DNA from: Mitsuaria sp. GD03876
Lineage (GTDB): Bacteria; Pseudomonadota; Gammaproteobacteria; Burkholderiales; Burkholderiaceae_C
NCBI RefSeq assembly: GCF_029840635.1
Contig: NZ_JAOCCU010000008.1
Span: forward strand, 62,001-126,000
DNA length: 64,000 bases
Direction of reading: 5' to 3'
Shown here: one piece after another, positions 51,372 to 60,597 of the stretch
Numbering within the stretch: the first letter of the stretch is position 1
How the letters are laid out: every line of letters begins with the position of its first letter
Notes under the pieces: model-generated
The model's database searches: none
Told to the model about the DNA's origin: nothing
What the model saw: only the letters and a program-made list of their open reading frames with translations
Translations under genes and position numbers: made by a program

Positions 51372-52340
51372 ATGCAGACAGTCCGCTCGCCGTCCCTCAT
51401 CGCCCAACGGCCGGTCGCGTCGATCGCGGCCGTGGACGGCGGATGTCGGCCAGCCCGTCCAGCGGCGTCAATCGTCGCGGCTGCCATGGTGACGATCACC
51501 GCGGCGCTGGCGCTGCCGATGGGGTCGGCGCTCGCGGCACCGGGCGGCTTCGGCATGCTCGCCTACTGGGACAAGGACCCCAGCGCCTACCGCGGACGGA
51601 TCCCCTCGGGCAGCCTGGTCGTCATCAATCCCGCCGACGGCGCCTCGGGCCTCGGCCGGGACCAGGTCGCCAGCTGGAAGGCCGTGATCGCGAGCATCCG
51701 CGCGCAGGGCGGCAAGGTGCTCGGCTACGTGCCCACCGGCCATGACGGCAGCGCCAACGACGACCAGCTGCGCTTCAAGGCGATCCCCGCCGAACTGAGC
51801 GCCTACGCCACGGCGCTGGGCGGCGTCGACGGCTACTTCTTCGCCCAGGCGGCGCACGAGGGCCCGACGGTGGACGACGCCAAGGCCTGCGCGGGCACGC
51901 TCGCGAAGTGGGAGAAGGTGCGGGGCCTGCTCACCGAGGCCGGCGTCGGCGGCACCATGGTGTGGCAGGCGGGCCGCCCCGGTGCCAACGGGTGCTTCGT
52001 CCGCGCGGCGCATGGCGGGGAACACGTCGTCGTGCAGGAGGCCGCCTATGCGGACCACCTCGCGTCGGCGGACGCGATCAACGGGACGGTGCAGACGCTC
52101 GCGGCCTCGATGAACGTCAAGACCTGGGTGCTGGTCCACTCCGCGACGCAGGCGCAGATGCAGGCGGCGCTGTCGGCATCGCGCGCCGACTACTTCTACG
52201 TGACCAGCATGTACCGCAACCTCGCGCTGCCTTGGGGCGGCCCCGTCTGGAACCACGTGCCGACGTACTGGGGCAATGACGACGACCGCGCGAGCGAACG
52301 CGGCTGCCTGCGGCGGCTGAGAGCCGGCGAGCGCTGCTGA
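51372..52340 (+). CDS. Secreted spherulin-4-like (GH114-like fold) protein
   Basis: A 322-residue exported protein with AGGAG six bases before the ATG. After a long N-terminal segment, a hydrophobic stretch (ASIVAAAMVTITAALALPMGSALAA, about residues 32-56) ends in a plausible cleavage site. The mature part has the spherulation-specific family 4 pattern: GMLAYWDKDPSAYRGRIPSGSLVVINPADG, then KVLGYVPTGHDG, GVDGYFFAQAA and DYFYVTSMY. The fold is related to polygalactosaminidases that cut amino-sugar polymers. The enzymatic role is inference. Confidence 0.75.
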   Translation: MQTVRSPSLIAQRPVASIAAVDGGCRPARPAASIVAAAMVTITAALALPMGSALAAPGGFGMLAYWDKDPSAYRGRIPSGSLVVINPADGASGLGRDQVASWKAVIASIRAQGGKVLGYVPTGHDGSANDDQLRFKAIPAELSAYATALGGVDGYFFAQAAHEGPTVDDAKACAGTLAKWEKVRGLLTEAGVGGTMVWQAGRPGANGCFVRAAHGGEHVVVQEAAYADHLASADAINGTVQTLAASMNVKTWVLVHSATQAQMQAALSASRADYFYVTSMYRNLALPWGGPVWNHVPTYWGNDDDRASERGCLRRLRAGERC

Positions 52341-52348
52341 AGGCCAGC

Positions 52349-52406
52349 CCCGCTCCCAGTCCCGCTCCCAGTCCCGCTCCCCTTCCCCTTCCCCTTCCCA
52401 TTCCCG
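52349..52406. repeat. Pyrimidine-rich tandem repeats
   Basis: Two copies of CCCGCTCCCAGT and a partial third, then three TTCCC(C/A) units, directly after the spherulin-like gene. Purely C/T on the plus strand apart from spacers. Noncoding; may vary in length between isolates. Confidence 0.85.
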
Positions 52407-52491
52407 GTTCCGGCCCCGCCCTCGCCCTCGCCTCACGGTCGCTTCACCGCGCGGCGGCTGCAATGCGCGCTCCTTCATCGTGGAGCGCGAC

Positions 52492-53688
52492 ATGCCCCCT
52501 CTCAAGAAACTCCTTGGCCTCGGCGCGTGGTGCGCGCTCGGGCTGTTCGGCCTGGCCTACGCCATCGCGCTGAACGGCACCGAGCCGGCGCCGGTTTCGC
52601 CCTACGGCGCCGCGCAGGCGCTGAGCTCGGCCCCCCGGCGCGACGGCGTCGCCATCGCGCCGCTGCGTGAAGCGCTCACCTTCGCGCGTTTCCGCGACGC
52701 GTCCGGCCTGCGCCTGATGCGCGTGTCGCGCTACGAGCACGGGATGGTGTCCGGTGTCGACATCACCGCCGCGCAACCTGGCGGCGGCGAGCCGGATCCC
52801 ATCACGCTGTGGCAGCGCTCGGACTACGAGGCCATCGCCGCGGCGGACGGCCCCGCGGTGAGCCTCCCGGCCGCGGCCCTGGCGGTGCCCTTCGCGTCCA
52901 CGACGGCGCAGGTCGGCATGGGCGGCACCTACCCCGCGCACGCCGGCGAGACCCGCATCCCGCGCCCCTTCGTGTTTCCCAAGCTGCTGGCGGCGCAGGC
53001 CTGGAACGTGCCGGTGCCCAGCCGGACCTTCCTGCTCGACTACGAGATCGAGCTCGGCGTCGTCGCGCTCCAGGCGCTGAAACCCGGCGAGCGGCCCTCG
53101 CATTTCGGGCTGGTGCTCGCCTCCGACTACACCGACCGCGACCGGCTGCTGCGCGACCTCAACATCGGCGACGTCAGCACCGGGCTGGCCTTCGCCGCGG
53201 CGAAGTCGCTGGTGCCCGCGATGCCGGTGGGCGCGCTGTTCGTCATCCCGAAGGACGTGCGGACCTTCCACAGGAAGCTCGAGCTGCGCCTGCACGTCAA
53301 CGACCGGCTGCGCCAGGTCGCGATGCCCAAGGACCTGACCTGGGACCTCGACCGCATGCTGCAGGAGACCTTCGCGCGCCGGGACCTCGCCTTCCCGATG
53401 GGCCGCAACACGGTGAAGCTGCCGATCGCCGCGGACGGCACGCTGCCGGCACGCACCATCCTCCTGTCGGGGACCACCGACGGCGTCGTCGTGCGGCCGC
53501 CGTCGGCGCGGCAGCTCTTCATCGGCGTCACGCAGTGGCTGGTCAGCCTGCGCTGGACCACGCCGAGCCTGATGGTCGACCGCATGCTGCTGGAAGCGCA
53601 TGCCGACGGCCACTACCTGCAGCCCGGCGACGAGGTGCTGATGCGCGCCGAGTACCTCGGCCTGATCGCCAACACGATCGTGCCCTGA
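52492..53688 (+). CDS. Membrane-anchored fumarylacetoacetate hydrolase-family protein
   Basis: A 398-residue protein. One N-terminal hydrophobic helix (KLLGLGAWCALGLFGLAYAIAL, residues 4-25) is followed by an FAH-fold domain at about residues 150-395. The metal ligands are recognisable as Glu-x-Glu in LLDYEIELGVV and Asp in LASDYTDRD, with the conserved Lys in AAAKSLVPAMPVG. FAH enzymes are usually cytosolic, so an exported or anchored form is unusual. GGAG lies before the ATG at 52492. It heads a same-strand run with MipA/OmpV and a two-component system. Confidence 0.75.
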   Translation: MPPLKKLLGLGAWCALGLFGLAYAIALNGTEPAPVSPYGAAQALSSAPRRDGVAIAPLREALTFARFRDASGLRLMRVSRYEHGMVSGVDITAAQPGGGEPDPITLWQRSDYEAIAAADGPAVSLPAAALAVPFASTTAQVGMGGTYPAHAGETRIPRPFVFPKLLAAQAWNVPVPSRTFLLDYEIELGVVALQALKPGERPSHFGLVLASDYTDRDRLLRDLNIGDVSTGLAFAAAKSLVPAMPVGALFVIPKDVRTFHRKLELRLHVNDRLRQVAMPKDLTWDLDRMLQETFARRDLAFPMGRNTVKLPIAADGTLPARTILLSGTTDGVVVRPPSARQLFIGVTQWLVSLRWTTPSLMVDRMLLEAHADGHYLQPGDEVLMRAEYLGLIANTIVP

Positions 53689-53786
53689 GCCGCCCGGGTC
53701 CCTCACGGTTGCTTCACCGGCCCCGCCGCCCAATCGCGCCGCCGGACCCCCTCGTCCGTCAGCCCTCACCTCACGCGAGCTTCAAG

Positions 53787-54593
53787 ATGCCCACTCCATC
53801 GTTCCCCTTGCCTCACCTCCCGCGCCTCACGCCCCTCATGCGCCGACTATCCCTCCTGCTGGGCGCGCTCACCCTGTCCACCGCCTCGTCCGCCGCTCAG
53901 GCCGACGCGTCGTCGAGCACGGGCTCCTCGTGGGGCCTGGGCCTCACCGTCGGCCTCGACCGCAAGCCCTACCGCGACTTCGACGACGAGACGCAGGTGC
54001 TGCCCCTGCTCGTCTACGAGAACCGCTGGGTGCGCGTCGCCGGACCGACGCTCGACCTCAAGCTGCTGGGCCGCGAGTCCTGGACCGCGGGCCTGCGCCT
54101 GCGCTACGCCGGCGACGGCTACGAGGCCGACGACTCGCCGTTCCTGCAGGGCATGGCCGAGCGCAAGTCCAGCTTCTGGCTGGGCGGCGCGGCCGCGTGG
54201 CGGACGGGCTGGGCCACGCTGTCGGCCGAGGTGCTCGGCGACGCCAGCGGCCACAGCAAGGGCACCCGGATGAGCCTGGGCGTCGAGCGACGCTTCTCCG
54301 CCGGCGCCTTCGATCTGACGCCGCGCGTGGTCGGGCATCGCGTCGACCGCAAGTTCGTCGACTACTACTACGGCGTGCGCGCCGAGGAGGCGACCGCGCG
54401 GCGCGCCGCGCATGCGGGCGCCGCGTCGACCAACCTGGAGCTCGGCCTGCGCGTCGGCTACGCGATCGCGCCGCGGCACCGGCTGTCGCTGGACCTGAGC
54501 ACCACGCGCCTGGGCGACGCCATCCAGGACAGCCCGTTGGTCGAGCGCCGCCGCCAGGACAGCGCCCGCCTGTCCTACCTCTATCTGTTCTGA
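53787..54593 (+). CDS. MipA/OmpV family outer membrane protein
   Basis: A 268-residue beta-barrel protein. The signal peptide is RRLSLLLGALTLSTASSAAQA, beginning at a second ATG (53838) that may be the true start. The mature part shows family blocks (GLGLTVGLDRKPYRDFDDETQVLPLLVYENRWVRVAGPTLDLKLL) and ends LSYLYLF with the aromatic C-terminal residue required by the Bam machinery. MipA homologues scaffold murein enzymes and are often next to two-component systems, as here. Confidence 0.9.
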   Translation: MPTPSFPLPHLPRLTPLMRRLSLLLGALTLSTASSAAQADASSSTGSSWGLGLTVGLDRKPYRDFDDETQVLPLLVYENRWVRVAGPTLDLKLLGRESWTAGLRLRYAGDGYEADDSPFLQGMAERKSSFWLGGAAAWRTGWATLSAEVLGDASGHSKGTRMSLGVERRFSAGAFDLTPRVVGHRVDRKFVDYYYGVRAEEATARRAAHAGAASTNLELGLRVGYAIAPRHRLSLDLSTTRLGDAIQDSPLVERRRQDSARLSYLYLF

Positions 54594-54707
54594 CCGCCTC
54601 CGACCCGCGCCGCCGGGCCGAGCCATCGGACGGCGCCACGGGTCTCTTGCCAGAATGCGGGGCGCGCGCCGGCCCGCCCGCCGACGCGGCACCGCCCGCC
54701 CACCGCC

Positions 54708-55415
54708 ATGAACGACGCTCCCGCCCATCGCGACCGCATCCTGCTGGTCGAGGACCATCGCGACCTCGCCGCGTCGCTGCTCGAGACCCTCGAGGAGAAC
54801 GGCTTCGAGCCCGACTACGCCGGCGACGGCGACCACGGCCTGCGGCTGGCGCTGTCGACGCGGCCGCCCTTCGACGCGGTGATCCTGGACGTCGGCCTGC
54901 CGCGGCTCAGCGGCTTCGAGGTCTGCTCGGCCTTGCCCCGCGAGGGTTTCCGGGCGCCGATCCTGATGCTCACCGCGCAGGGCGCCGCGGACCAGATCGT
55001 CCAGGGCCTGGAGCGCGGCGCCGACGACTACATCGTCAAGCCCTTCGAGGCCCGCGTGCTGGTCGCGCGGATCCGCGCGGCGGTCCGGCGTCACCTGCGC
55101 GTGCCCGACGGGGCCGGCCTGGTGCAGGCCGAGGGCCTCGCGCTGGACACCGGCCGCTGCCAGCTGCTGCTGCCCGGCGGCGCGACCTGCGCGCTCACGC
55201 CGCTGCAGGGCCGCCTGCTGCACACGCTGATGCGGCATGCGCCGCGCGTGGTCTCGCGCGACGAACTGGAGAGCGCGCTGTGGGGCGACGAGCACCGCCC
55301 CTCCAGCGATGCGCTGCGCACGCACCTCTACCAGCTGCGCCGGCTCATCCAGCAGGCCGGCGGTCCGGCCGTCATCCGCACCTGCGGCAAGCAGGGCTAC
55401 TGCCTGGCCTTGTGA
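54708..55415 (+). CDS. OmpR-family response regulator
   Basis: A 235-residue regulator. The receiver domain (residues 10-122) has the phospho-acceptor Asp61 in VILDVGLPRLSG, the acidic pair in LLVEDH and Lys in DYIVKPFEAR. The winged-helix DNA-binding domain (about 138-235) contains LTPLQGRLLHTLMRHAPRVVSRDELESALWG. The TGA overlaps the ATG of the kinase gene. Likely targets are the upstream FAH/MipA genes, by analogy with similar clusters. Confidence 0.95.
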   Translation: MNDAPAHRDRILLVEDHRDLAASLLETLEENGFEPDYAGDGDHGLRLALSTRPPFDAVILDVGLPRLSGFEVCSALPREGFRAPILMLTAQGAADQIVQGLERGADDYIVKPFEARVLVARIRAAVRRHLRVPDGAGLVQAEGLALDTGRCQLLLPGGATCALTPLQGRLLHTLMRHAPRVVSRDELESALWGDEHRPSSDALRTHLYQLRRLIQQAGGPAVIRTCGKQGYCLAL

Positions 55416-56665
55416 TGCGGCGCCTTCCCTTCTTCCGCTCTGGCCGTCCACGCACGCTCTTCGCGCGCATGTGGCATCCGCTGCTGGCGCTGATGCTGGC
55501 GACCTTCGTCGTACACGCCTTCCTCGTGACCGGCACGCTGCAGCTGGGCTCGGAGGCGCAGACCGAGCGCCGGCTTCAGCGCATCGCCGAGTACTGGAGC
55601 ACCCAGCCGCCGCTGCGGGCGCCGCTGGGGCTGGACCCGGTCACCATCGTCTATCCGCGCCACGAGCTGATGCCGGCGCACCTGCGCGCGCTGCTCAAGC
55701 CCGAGGCGCGCGGCCTGTTCGAGCTGGGCAATCGCGCGCGAGACTACTTCGTGCTCGCGCGCTCGGTGGACGGCGGTCCGGCGTTCTACGTCGTCGAGTT
55801 CCATTCCGAGGTCAAGCCCAACGAGACGATGGAGTACCAGGTCTTCACCTGGTACCTGATGGGCATGGTGCCGCTGGGCCTGCTGCTGCTGTGGCTGTGC
55901 CAGCGCATCACGCGGCGCGTGGCCGCGCCGATGCGGGACGTCGGCCGCCTCGCGGCGGAGCGGGCGCCGGACAGCCTCGAGCCGCTGGCGATCCCACCGG
56001 GCTCGTCGGTCGAGCTGATCGCGCTGGTCGAGCAGGTCAACAGCGCCCTGCAGCGGACCGCGGACGTGCTGGACCGCGAACGCAGCTTCACCCAGTTCGC
56101 CAGCCACGAGCTGCGCACGCCGGCCGCGGTGATCCAGTCCGCGCTGGAGCGCCTGGAGGCGCATGCCCGGCCGGAGCAGGTGCGCCCGTTGGCGCGCGCG
56201 CACCGCGGCCTGCGGGACATGCAGGCGCTGATCGACACCTTCCTGAGGCTCTCGACCGACCGTCCCGCGGCGCCGTCGGCGCCGGTCGTCATCGACACCG
56301 CGTGGGTGACCGCGCTGTTCCATCACCTCGGCGGCGGTGAGGCGCCGCATGCGTTCACGATCGACGAACAGGCGCCGCCGCGGCTCGACGCACCGGAGAC
56401 GATGCTGCACGTGCTGGTCGCCAACCTGCTGAAGAACGCGATCTTCCACGGCGCGGACGCGCCGATCGAGGTGAGCCTGCGGGTCGATGCCCTGGTCGTC
56501 CGGAACCGCCTGCCGGAGCGGCCGTCGGCGCCGGGATTCGGCATCGGCCAGTTGATCGCGCGACGCATCTGCCAACGCTTCGGCTGGCGCTTCACGCTGG
56601 TGTTGTCGGAGGTCGACGCGGTGGCGCGGATCGAGCTCGGGCCGGACGCTTCGCCGCCGGCCTGA
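55415..56665 (+). CDS. Sensor histidine kinase
   Basis: A 416-residue membrane kinase with two transmembrane helices (residues 21-43 and 144-163) bounding a roughly 100-residue periplasmic sensor that I cannot assign to a known ligand domain. A HAMP-like linker leads to the H-box FTQFASHELRTPAAV (His231) and the N-box LVANLLKNAIFHG. The G-box region GFGIGQLIARRIC is present but the ATP-binding domain is short. Translationally coupled to the response regulator (TGATG). Confidence 0.93.
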   Translation: MRRLPFFRSGRPRTLFARMWHPLLALMLATFVVHAFLVTGTLQLGSEAQTERRLQRIAEYWSTQPPLRAPLGLDPVTIVYPRHELMPAHLRALLKPEARGLFELGNRARDYFVLARSVDGGPAFYVVEFHSEVKPNETMEYQVFTWYLMGMVPLGLLLLWLCQRITRRVAAPMRDVGRLAAERAPDSLEPLAIPPGSSVELIALVEQVNSALQRTADVLDRERSFTQFASHELRTPAAVIQSALERLEAHARPEQVRPLARAHRGLRDMQALIDTFLRLSTDRPAAPSAPVVIDTAWVTALFHHLGGGEAPHAFTIDEQAPPRLDAPETMLHVLVANLLKNAIFHGADAPIEVSLRVDALVVRNRLPERPSAPGFGIGQLIARRICQRFGWRFTLVLSEVDAVARIELGPDASPPA

Positions 56666-56673
56666 CTTCGCCG

Positions 56674-57522
56674 TCAACCCGGGAACCGCCCACCGATCTC
56701 CCGCATCAATTCCGTCGCCGCCGCGGTGAGCCCGCGCGCCACGGCGCCGTCCCATTCGGCGTCGAACGCGCCCGAGGGCCCGATCGCCGTCAACGCCAGC
56801 GCCATCTGCGCGTCGCTGTCGAAGACCGGCACCGCCAGCGCGCTGACGCCCTCGACGATGCCGCCGACCGAACGATGCAGCGCCCGGCCGCGGATCTCCG
56901 CCAGCGTGCGCGAGAACTCCGCCCAGGACGGCAGCGCCTGCGGCGGATCGTGCCGCCCCACGCGCACCAGGTCCGTCGGTCCCTTGCGGCGCGCGTCGGC
57001 CAGCATCGCCTTGATCTCCGCCTCCGGCCGGTAGGCGGCGAACAGCGGCCCCGACGCGGTGTCCGACAGCGACACCACCGTCCCATGCCGCATCGTCACG
57101 TGCACCGCGGCCGGCGACGCCGCCGTGCGCACGATCGTCGCGCCCTGCGAGCCCCACACCGCGATCGCCACCGTCTGGCCGATCTCCTCGGCCAGCGCCT
57201 CCAGCCGCGCCGTCGCCAGCCGCACCGGATCGATCTGCTGGATGCCGATCAGCCCCATCTCCATCGCCAGCGGCCCCAGCCCGTAATAACCGGTCGCCGG
57301 GTCCTGCCGCATCAGCCCGAGCTTGCAGAAGCTCACCAGGTAGGGATGCGCCTTCGCCGGGCTCATCTCCGCGGCCTGCGACAACACCTTCAGCGGCAGC
57401 GGCTGCCCGCGCGCGGCGGCGGCCTTCAGCAGCCGCCCGCCCACCTCGATGCTCTGGATCCCCCGACGGTCCTCGCGGTCATTGGAATCGGGGCCGTCGT
57501 CGGTCATATCCTGGGTACTCAT
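56674..57522 (-). CDS. IclR family transcriptional regulator
   Basis: A 282-residue regulator. The winged helix at about residues 22-85 reads GIQSIEVGGRLLKAAAARGQPLPLKVLSQAAEMSPAKAHPYLVSFCKLGLM. The effector domain follows, ending GGRFPG. An upstream TTG is possible; the ATG at 57522 (MSTQDMTDD) is preferred. It is divergent from the MBL/monooxygenase/hmgA/fahA genes and probably controls them by binding the palindrome at 57573-57585. It converges with the kinase gene 8 bases away. Confidence 0.9.
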   Translation of the reverse strand: MSTQDMTDDGPDSNDREDRRGIQSIEVGGRLLKAAAARGQPLPLKVLSQAAEMSPAKAHPYLVSFCKLGLMRQDPATGYYGLGPLAMEMGLIGIQQIDPVRLATARLEALAEEIGQTVAIAVWGSQGATIVRTAASPAAVHVTMRHGTVVSLSDTASGPLFAAYRPEAEIKAMLADARRKGPTDLVRVGRHDPPQALPSWAEFSRTLAEIRGRALHRSVGGIVEGVSALAVPVFDSDAQMALALTAIGPSGAFDAEWDGAVARGLTAAATELMREIGGRFPG

Positions 57523-57532
57523 TTCGCTATTG

Positions 57533-57561
57533 TTGAACGAATTCCACGACACAGCTATATT
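57533..57561 (+). promoter_or_regulatory. Promoter of the homogentisate cluster
   Basis: TTGAAC (57533-57538) and TATATT (57556-57561) are separated by exactly 17 bases on the plus strand. The predicted transcription start is near 57568, leaving a leader of about 70 bases before the MBL gene. Confidence 0.65.
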
Positions 57562-57572
57562 CGCATCCAACG

Positions 57573-57585
57573 AACGGATTCCGTT
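57573..57585. promoter_or_regulatory. Candidate IclR-regulator operator
   Basis: AACGGA-T-TCCGTT is a perfect 13-bp palindrome just downstream of the predicted start of the plus-strand promoter, a typical repressor position. Related GAATTCC sequences flank it at 57539 and 57591. Confidence 0.55.
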
Positions 57586-57638
57586 TTGTTGAATTCCGTT
57601 CCCCTTCCAGCCAACCAGCCAATCGCCCGGGACACGCC

Positions 57639-58592
57639 ATGACCAAGCAGTTCGCCAGCCACGCCGATGTCGAGGAGAAGCAGGTCTCCTTCGTCAAGCT
57701 CAGCGACAACGCCTATGCCTACACGGCCGAGGGCGACCCGAACACCGGCATCGTCATCGGCGACGACGCGGTGATGGTCATCGACACCCAGGCCACGCCG
57801 GTGATGGCGCAGGACGTGATCCGGCGCATCCGCGAGGTCACGGACAAGCCGATCAAGTACGTCGTGCTCAGCCATTACCACGCGGTGCGGGTGCTGGGCG
57901 CGTCGGCCTACCGGCCCGAGCACGTCATCGCCAGCCGCGACACCTACGACCTCATCGTCGAGCGCGGCGAGCAGGACAAGGCCAGCGAGATCGGCCGCTT
58001 CCCGCGGCTGTTCCGCAATGTCGAATCCGTGCCGGCCGGCCTGACCTGGCCGACGATCACCTTCCAGGGCGCGATGAGCCTGTGGCTGGGCAAGCTCGAG
58101 GTGCAGCTGCTGCAGCTCGGGCGCGGCCATACCAAGGGCGACACGGTCGTCTGGCTGCCGCAGCAGAAGATCCTCTTCTCCGGCGACCTGGTCGAGTTCG
58201 ACGCCACGCCCTACGCCGGCGACGCGTACTTCACCGACTGGCCGAAGACGCTGGACAACCTCGCCGCGCTGAAGCCGGCGGCGCTGGTCCCGGGACGCGG
58301 CGCGGCGCTGACCACGCCGGAATCCGTCTCGCAGGGCCTGGCCGGCACGCGGGCGTTCATCGCCGACCTGCATGCGTCGGTGAAGGCCGGCGTCGCCGCG
58401 GGCAAGGACCTCAACGCGGTCTACAAGGACACGTTCGCGCTGATGAAGCAGAAGTACGGCCACTGGGTCATCTTCGACCACTGCATGCCGTTCGACGTCA
58501 CCCGCTGCTACGACGAGGTCACGCAGTTCCGGGATCCGCGCATCTGGACCGCGCAGCGCGACCAGGAGATGTGGGCGACGCTCGAAGGCTGA
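57639..58592 (+). CDS. MBL-fold metallo-hydrolase with degenerate metal motif
   Basis: A 317-residue metallo-beta-lactamase-fold protein. The first metal motif reads SHYHAVRVLGA at residues 78-88: the H-x-H pair is kept (His79, His81) but the following Asp of H-x-H-x-D-H is Val83. Later ligands seem present in GRGHTKGDTVVW and LFSGDLVEF. Location upstream of a monooxygenase and hmgA suggests hydrolysis of an aromatic ester, lactone or thioester in the same pathway; the substrate is unknown. Confidence 0.88.
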   Translation: MTKQFASHADVEEKQVSFVKLSDNAYAYTAEGDPNTGIVIGDDAVMVIDTQATPVMAQDVIRRIREVTDKPIKYVVLSHYHAVRVLGASAYRPEHVIASRDTYDLIVERGEQDKASEIGRFPRLFRNVESVPAGLTWPTITFQGAMSLWLGKLEVQLLQLGRGHTKGDTVVWLPQQKILFSGDLVEFDATPYAGDAYFTDWPKTLDNLAALKPAALVPGRGAALTTPESVSQGLAGTRAFIADLHASVKAGVAAGKDLNAVYKDTFALMKQKYGHWVIFDHCMPFDVTRCYDEVTQFRDPRIWTAQRDQEMWATLEG

Positions 58593-58606
58593 AGGCGGGA
58601 CGCGCG

Positions 58607-60367
58607 ATGTCCGACGTCGACTACCAACGCGTCGTCTATCCGTACCGGCGCAGCGCGGACCAGGACAGCCATGACGCGGGCGCGCCCGCGCGGCATCCGG
58701 TCGTCGTCGTGGGCGCGGGGCCGGTGGGCTTGTGCGTCGCCATCGACCTCGCGCTGCAGGGCATCCCGGTCGTGCTGCTCAACAACGACGGACGGCTCTC
58801 GGTGGGCTCGCGCGCGTTGTGCTTCGCCAAGCGGACGCTGGAGATCCTCGACCGGCTCGGCTGCGGACAGCGGCTCGTCGACAAGGGCGTGTCCTGGGGC
58901 GTGGGCCGTGTCTTCTTCCGCGACGAGCAGGTCTACCAGTTCGACCTGCTGGCCGAGGCCGGCCACCAGCGGCCCGCCTTCGTCAACCTGCAGCAGTACT
59001 ACGTCGAGGGCTTCCTGGTCGAGCGCGCGCTCGAACTGCCGCTCGTCGACCTGCGCTGGCATCACGGCGTCAGCGGCCTCGAGGCCCACGAGGACCACGT
59101 CGCGCTCACCGTCGACACGCCGGACGGCCCCTACACGCTGCGGGCGGATCACGTCGTCGCCTGCGACGGGTCGCGCTCGACGCTGCGACGGCTCGTCGGC
59201 CAGGAGAGCCACGGCCGCACCTTCAAGGACCGATTCCTGATCGCCGACGTGCGCATGAACGCGCCCTTCCCGGCGGAGCGCTGGTTCTGGTTCGACCCGC
59301 CCTTCCACCCGGGACAAAGCGTGCTGCTGCACCGCCAGCCCGACGGCGTGTGGCGCATCGACTTCCAGTTGGGGTGGGACGCGGATCCGGACGTCGAGAA
59401 GCAGCCCGAGCGCATCCTGCCGCGCGTGCGCACGCTGATGCGCGAGGCCTCGATCGCCGCGGGCGGCGACGGACAGGTGCCGGAGATCGAGCTGGTCTGG
59501 GCCAGCGTCTACACCTTCGCCTGCATGCGCATGGACAGCTTCCGGCACGGACGGGTGCTCTTCGCCGGCGACGCGGCGCATGGCGTGTCGCCGTTCGGCG
59601 CGCGCGGCGCCAACTCCGGCATCCAGGACGCGGACAACCTGGCGTGGAAGCTGGCGGCGGTGATCCAGGGCCGGGCGCCGGACCGCTTGCTCGACAGCTA
59701 TGCGCGCGAGCGCGAGATCGCCGCGGACGAGAACATCTTGAACTCGACGCGCTCGACGGACTTCATCACGCCCAAGAGCGAGGTCAGCCGCGTCTTCCGC
59801 GACGCGACCTTGACCCTGGCGAGGGATTTCGACTTCGCGCGCCGCCTGGTCAACAGCGGCCGCCTCTCGGTCCCGACGACGCGGTACGGCGCGCCTGCCG
59901 CGGACGCGCCGATCCACATCGACGGCCATGACGACTGGCTGCTGCGCCAGATGAAACCGGGCCGCTTCACCGCGCTGGTTTTCGAAGACGACACGACCCG
60001 CGCGCCCCAGCGCCCAAACCAGGAGCAAGCGATGCCGCCGCAAGAGCGCTCGGAGGCGGCAGGCGAAGGGCAGCGAGCGTGGCTGGGGCCGGAATGGGGC
60101 TTGGGGGTCCAGGAGGGATCCCCCATGCCCCGTGAAGAGCCCGCGCCTGGCGATGCGGCCGAAGGTGGTCTCACGATCCTGCGCATCACCCCCGAGAGCG
60201 ATCCAGCCGGACTGGCCCACCGCCGCTACGCCGCCACCACCGGCGCGGTGGTGCTGCTGCGCCCCGACCAGCACGAGTGCGCCCGCTGGACCGCTCCGCC
60301 AACGGAAGCAGCGTTGCTCACCGCCTTGCATCGCGCGCTGCATCGCGAGGAGGTCCCATGCCGCTGA
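58607..60367 (+). CDS. FAD-dependent aromatic monooxygenase (possible 3-hydroxyphenylacetate 6-hydroxylase)
   Basis: A 586-residue class A flavoprotein hydroxylase. The dinucleotide-binding motif is [24 protein letters not shown] at residues 32-55, the DG motif [15 protein letters not shown], and the second FAD motif [33 protein letters not shown]. The C-terminal domain is thioredoxin-like but interrupted by about 55 Pro/Glu/Gly-rich residues (60000-60165) of unusual composition. Followed by a small DUF2783 gene and hmgA, it may hydroxylate 3-hydroxyphenylacetate to homogentisate, like MhaA of Pseudomonas putida U. 4-Hydroxyphenylpropionate-type substrates are also possible. Confidence 0.85.
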   Translation: MSDVDYQRVVYPYRRSADQDSHDAGAPARHPVVVVGAGPVGLCVAIDLALQGIPVVLLNNDGRLSVGSRALCFAKRTLEILDRLGCGQRLVDKGVSWGVGRVFFRDEQVYQFDLLAEAGHQRPAFVNLQQYYVEGFLVERALELPLVDLRWHHGVSGLEAHEDHVALTVDTPDGPYTLRADHVVACDGSRSTLRRLVGQESHGRTFKDRFLIADVRMNAPFPAERWFWFDPPFHPGQSVLLHRQPDGVWRIDFQLGWDADPDVEKQPERILPRVRTLMREASIAAGGDGQVPEIELVWASVYTFACMRMDSFRHGRVLFAGDAAHGVSPFGARGANSGIQDADNLAWKLAAVIQGRAPDRLLDSYAREREIAADENILNSTRSTDFITPKSEVSRVFRDATLTLARDFDFARRLVNSGRLSVPTTRYGAPAADAPIHIDGHDDWLLRQMKPGRFTALVFEDDTTRAPQRPNQEQAMPPQERSEAAGEGQRAWLGPEWGLGVQEGSPMPREEPAPGDAAEGGLTILRITPESDPAGLAHRRYAATTGAVVLLRPDQHECARWTAPPTEAALLTALHRALHREEVPCR

Positions 60368-60597
60368 TCACCGCCCCGAATTTCGAATCCGGCGACGACT
60401 TCTACGAAGCCCTGCTGACGGCGCATCAATCGCTGGACGTCGCGGCGAGTCAGGCCTTCAATGCGCGCTTGATCCTGCTGTTGGCGAATCACATTGGCCG
60501 GCAGGACGTGCTGCTGGAGGCGTTGTCGGCCGCGGCCCGATCCATTCCCATCGACGCGACCGATCCGGGTCGTGTGTCATCACGAGGACAAGCATGA
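60358..60597 (+). CDS. DUF2783 small protein (candidate hydroxylase coupling component)
   Basis: A 79-residue soluble protein, [44 protein letters not shown]..., the DUF2783 pattern, predicted mostly helical. It overlaps the monooxygenase by 10 bases and hmgA by 4 (ATGA), so its synthesis is locked to both. The two-component 3-hydroxyphenylacetate hydroxylase of P. putida U has a small coupling protein (MhaB) of similar size; this gene could be its counterpart. No cofactor-binding motif is visible. Confidence 0.82.
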   Translation: MPLITAPNFESGDDFYEALLTAHQSLDVAASQAFNARLILLLANHIGRQDVLLEALSAAARSIPIDATDPGRVSSRGQA

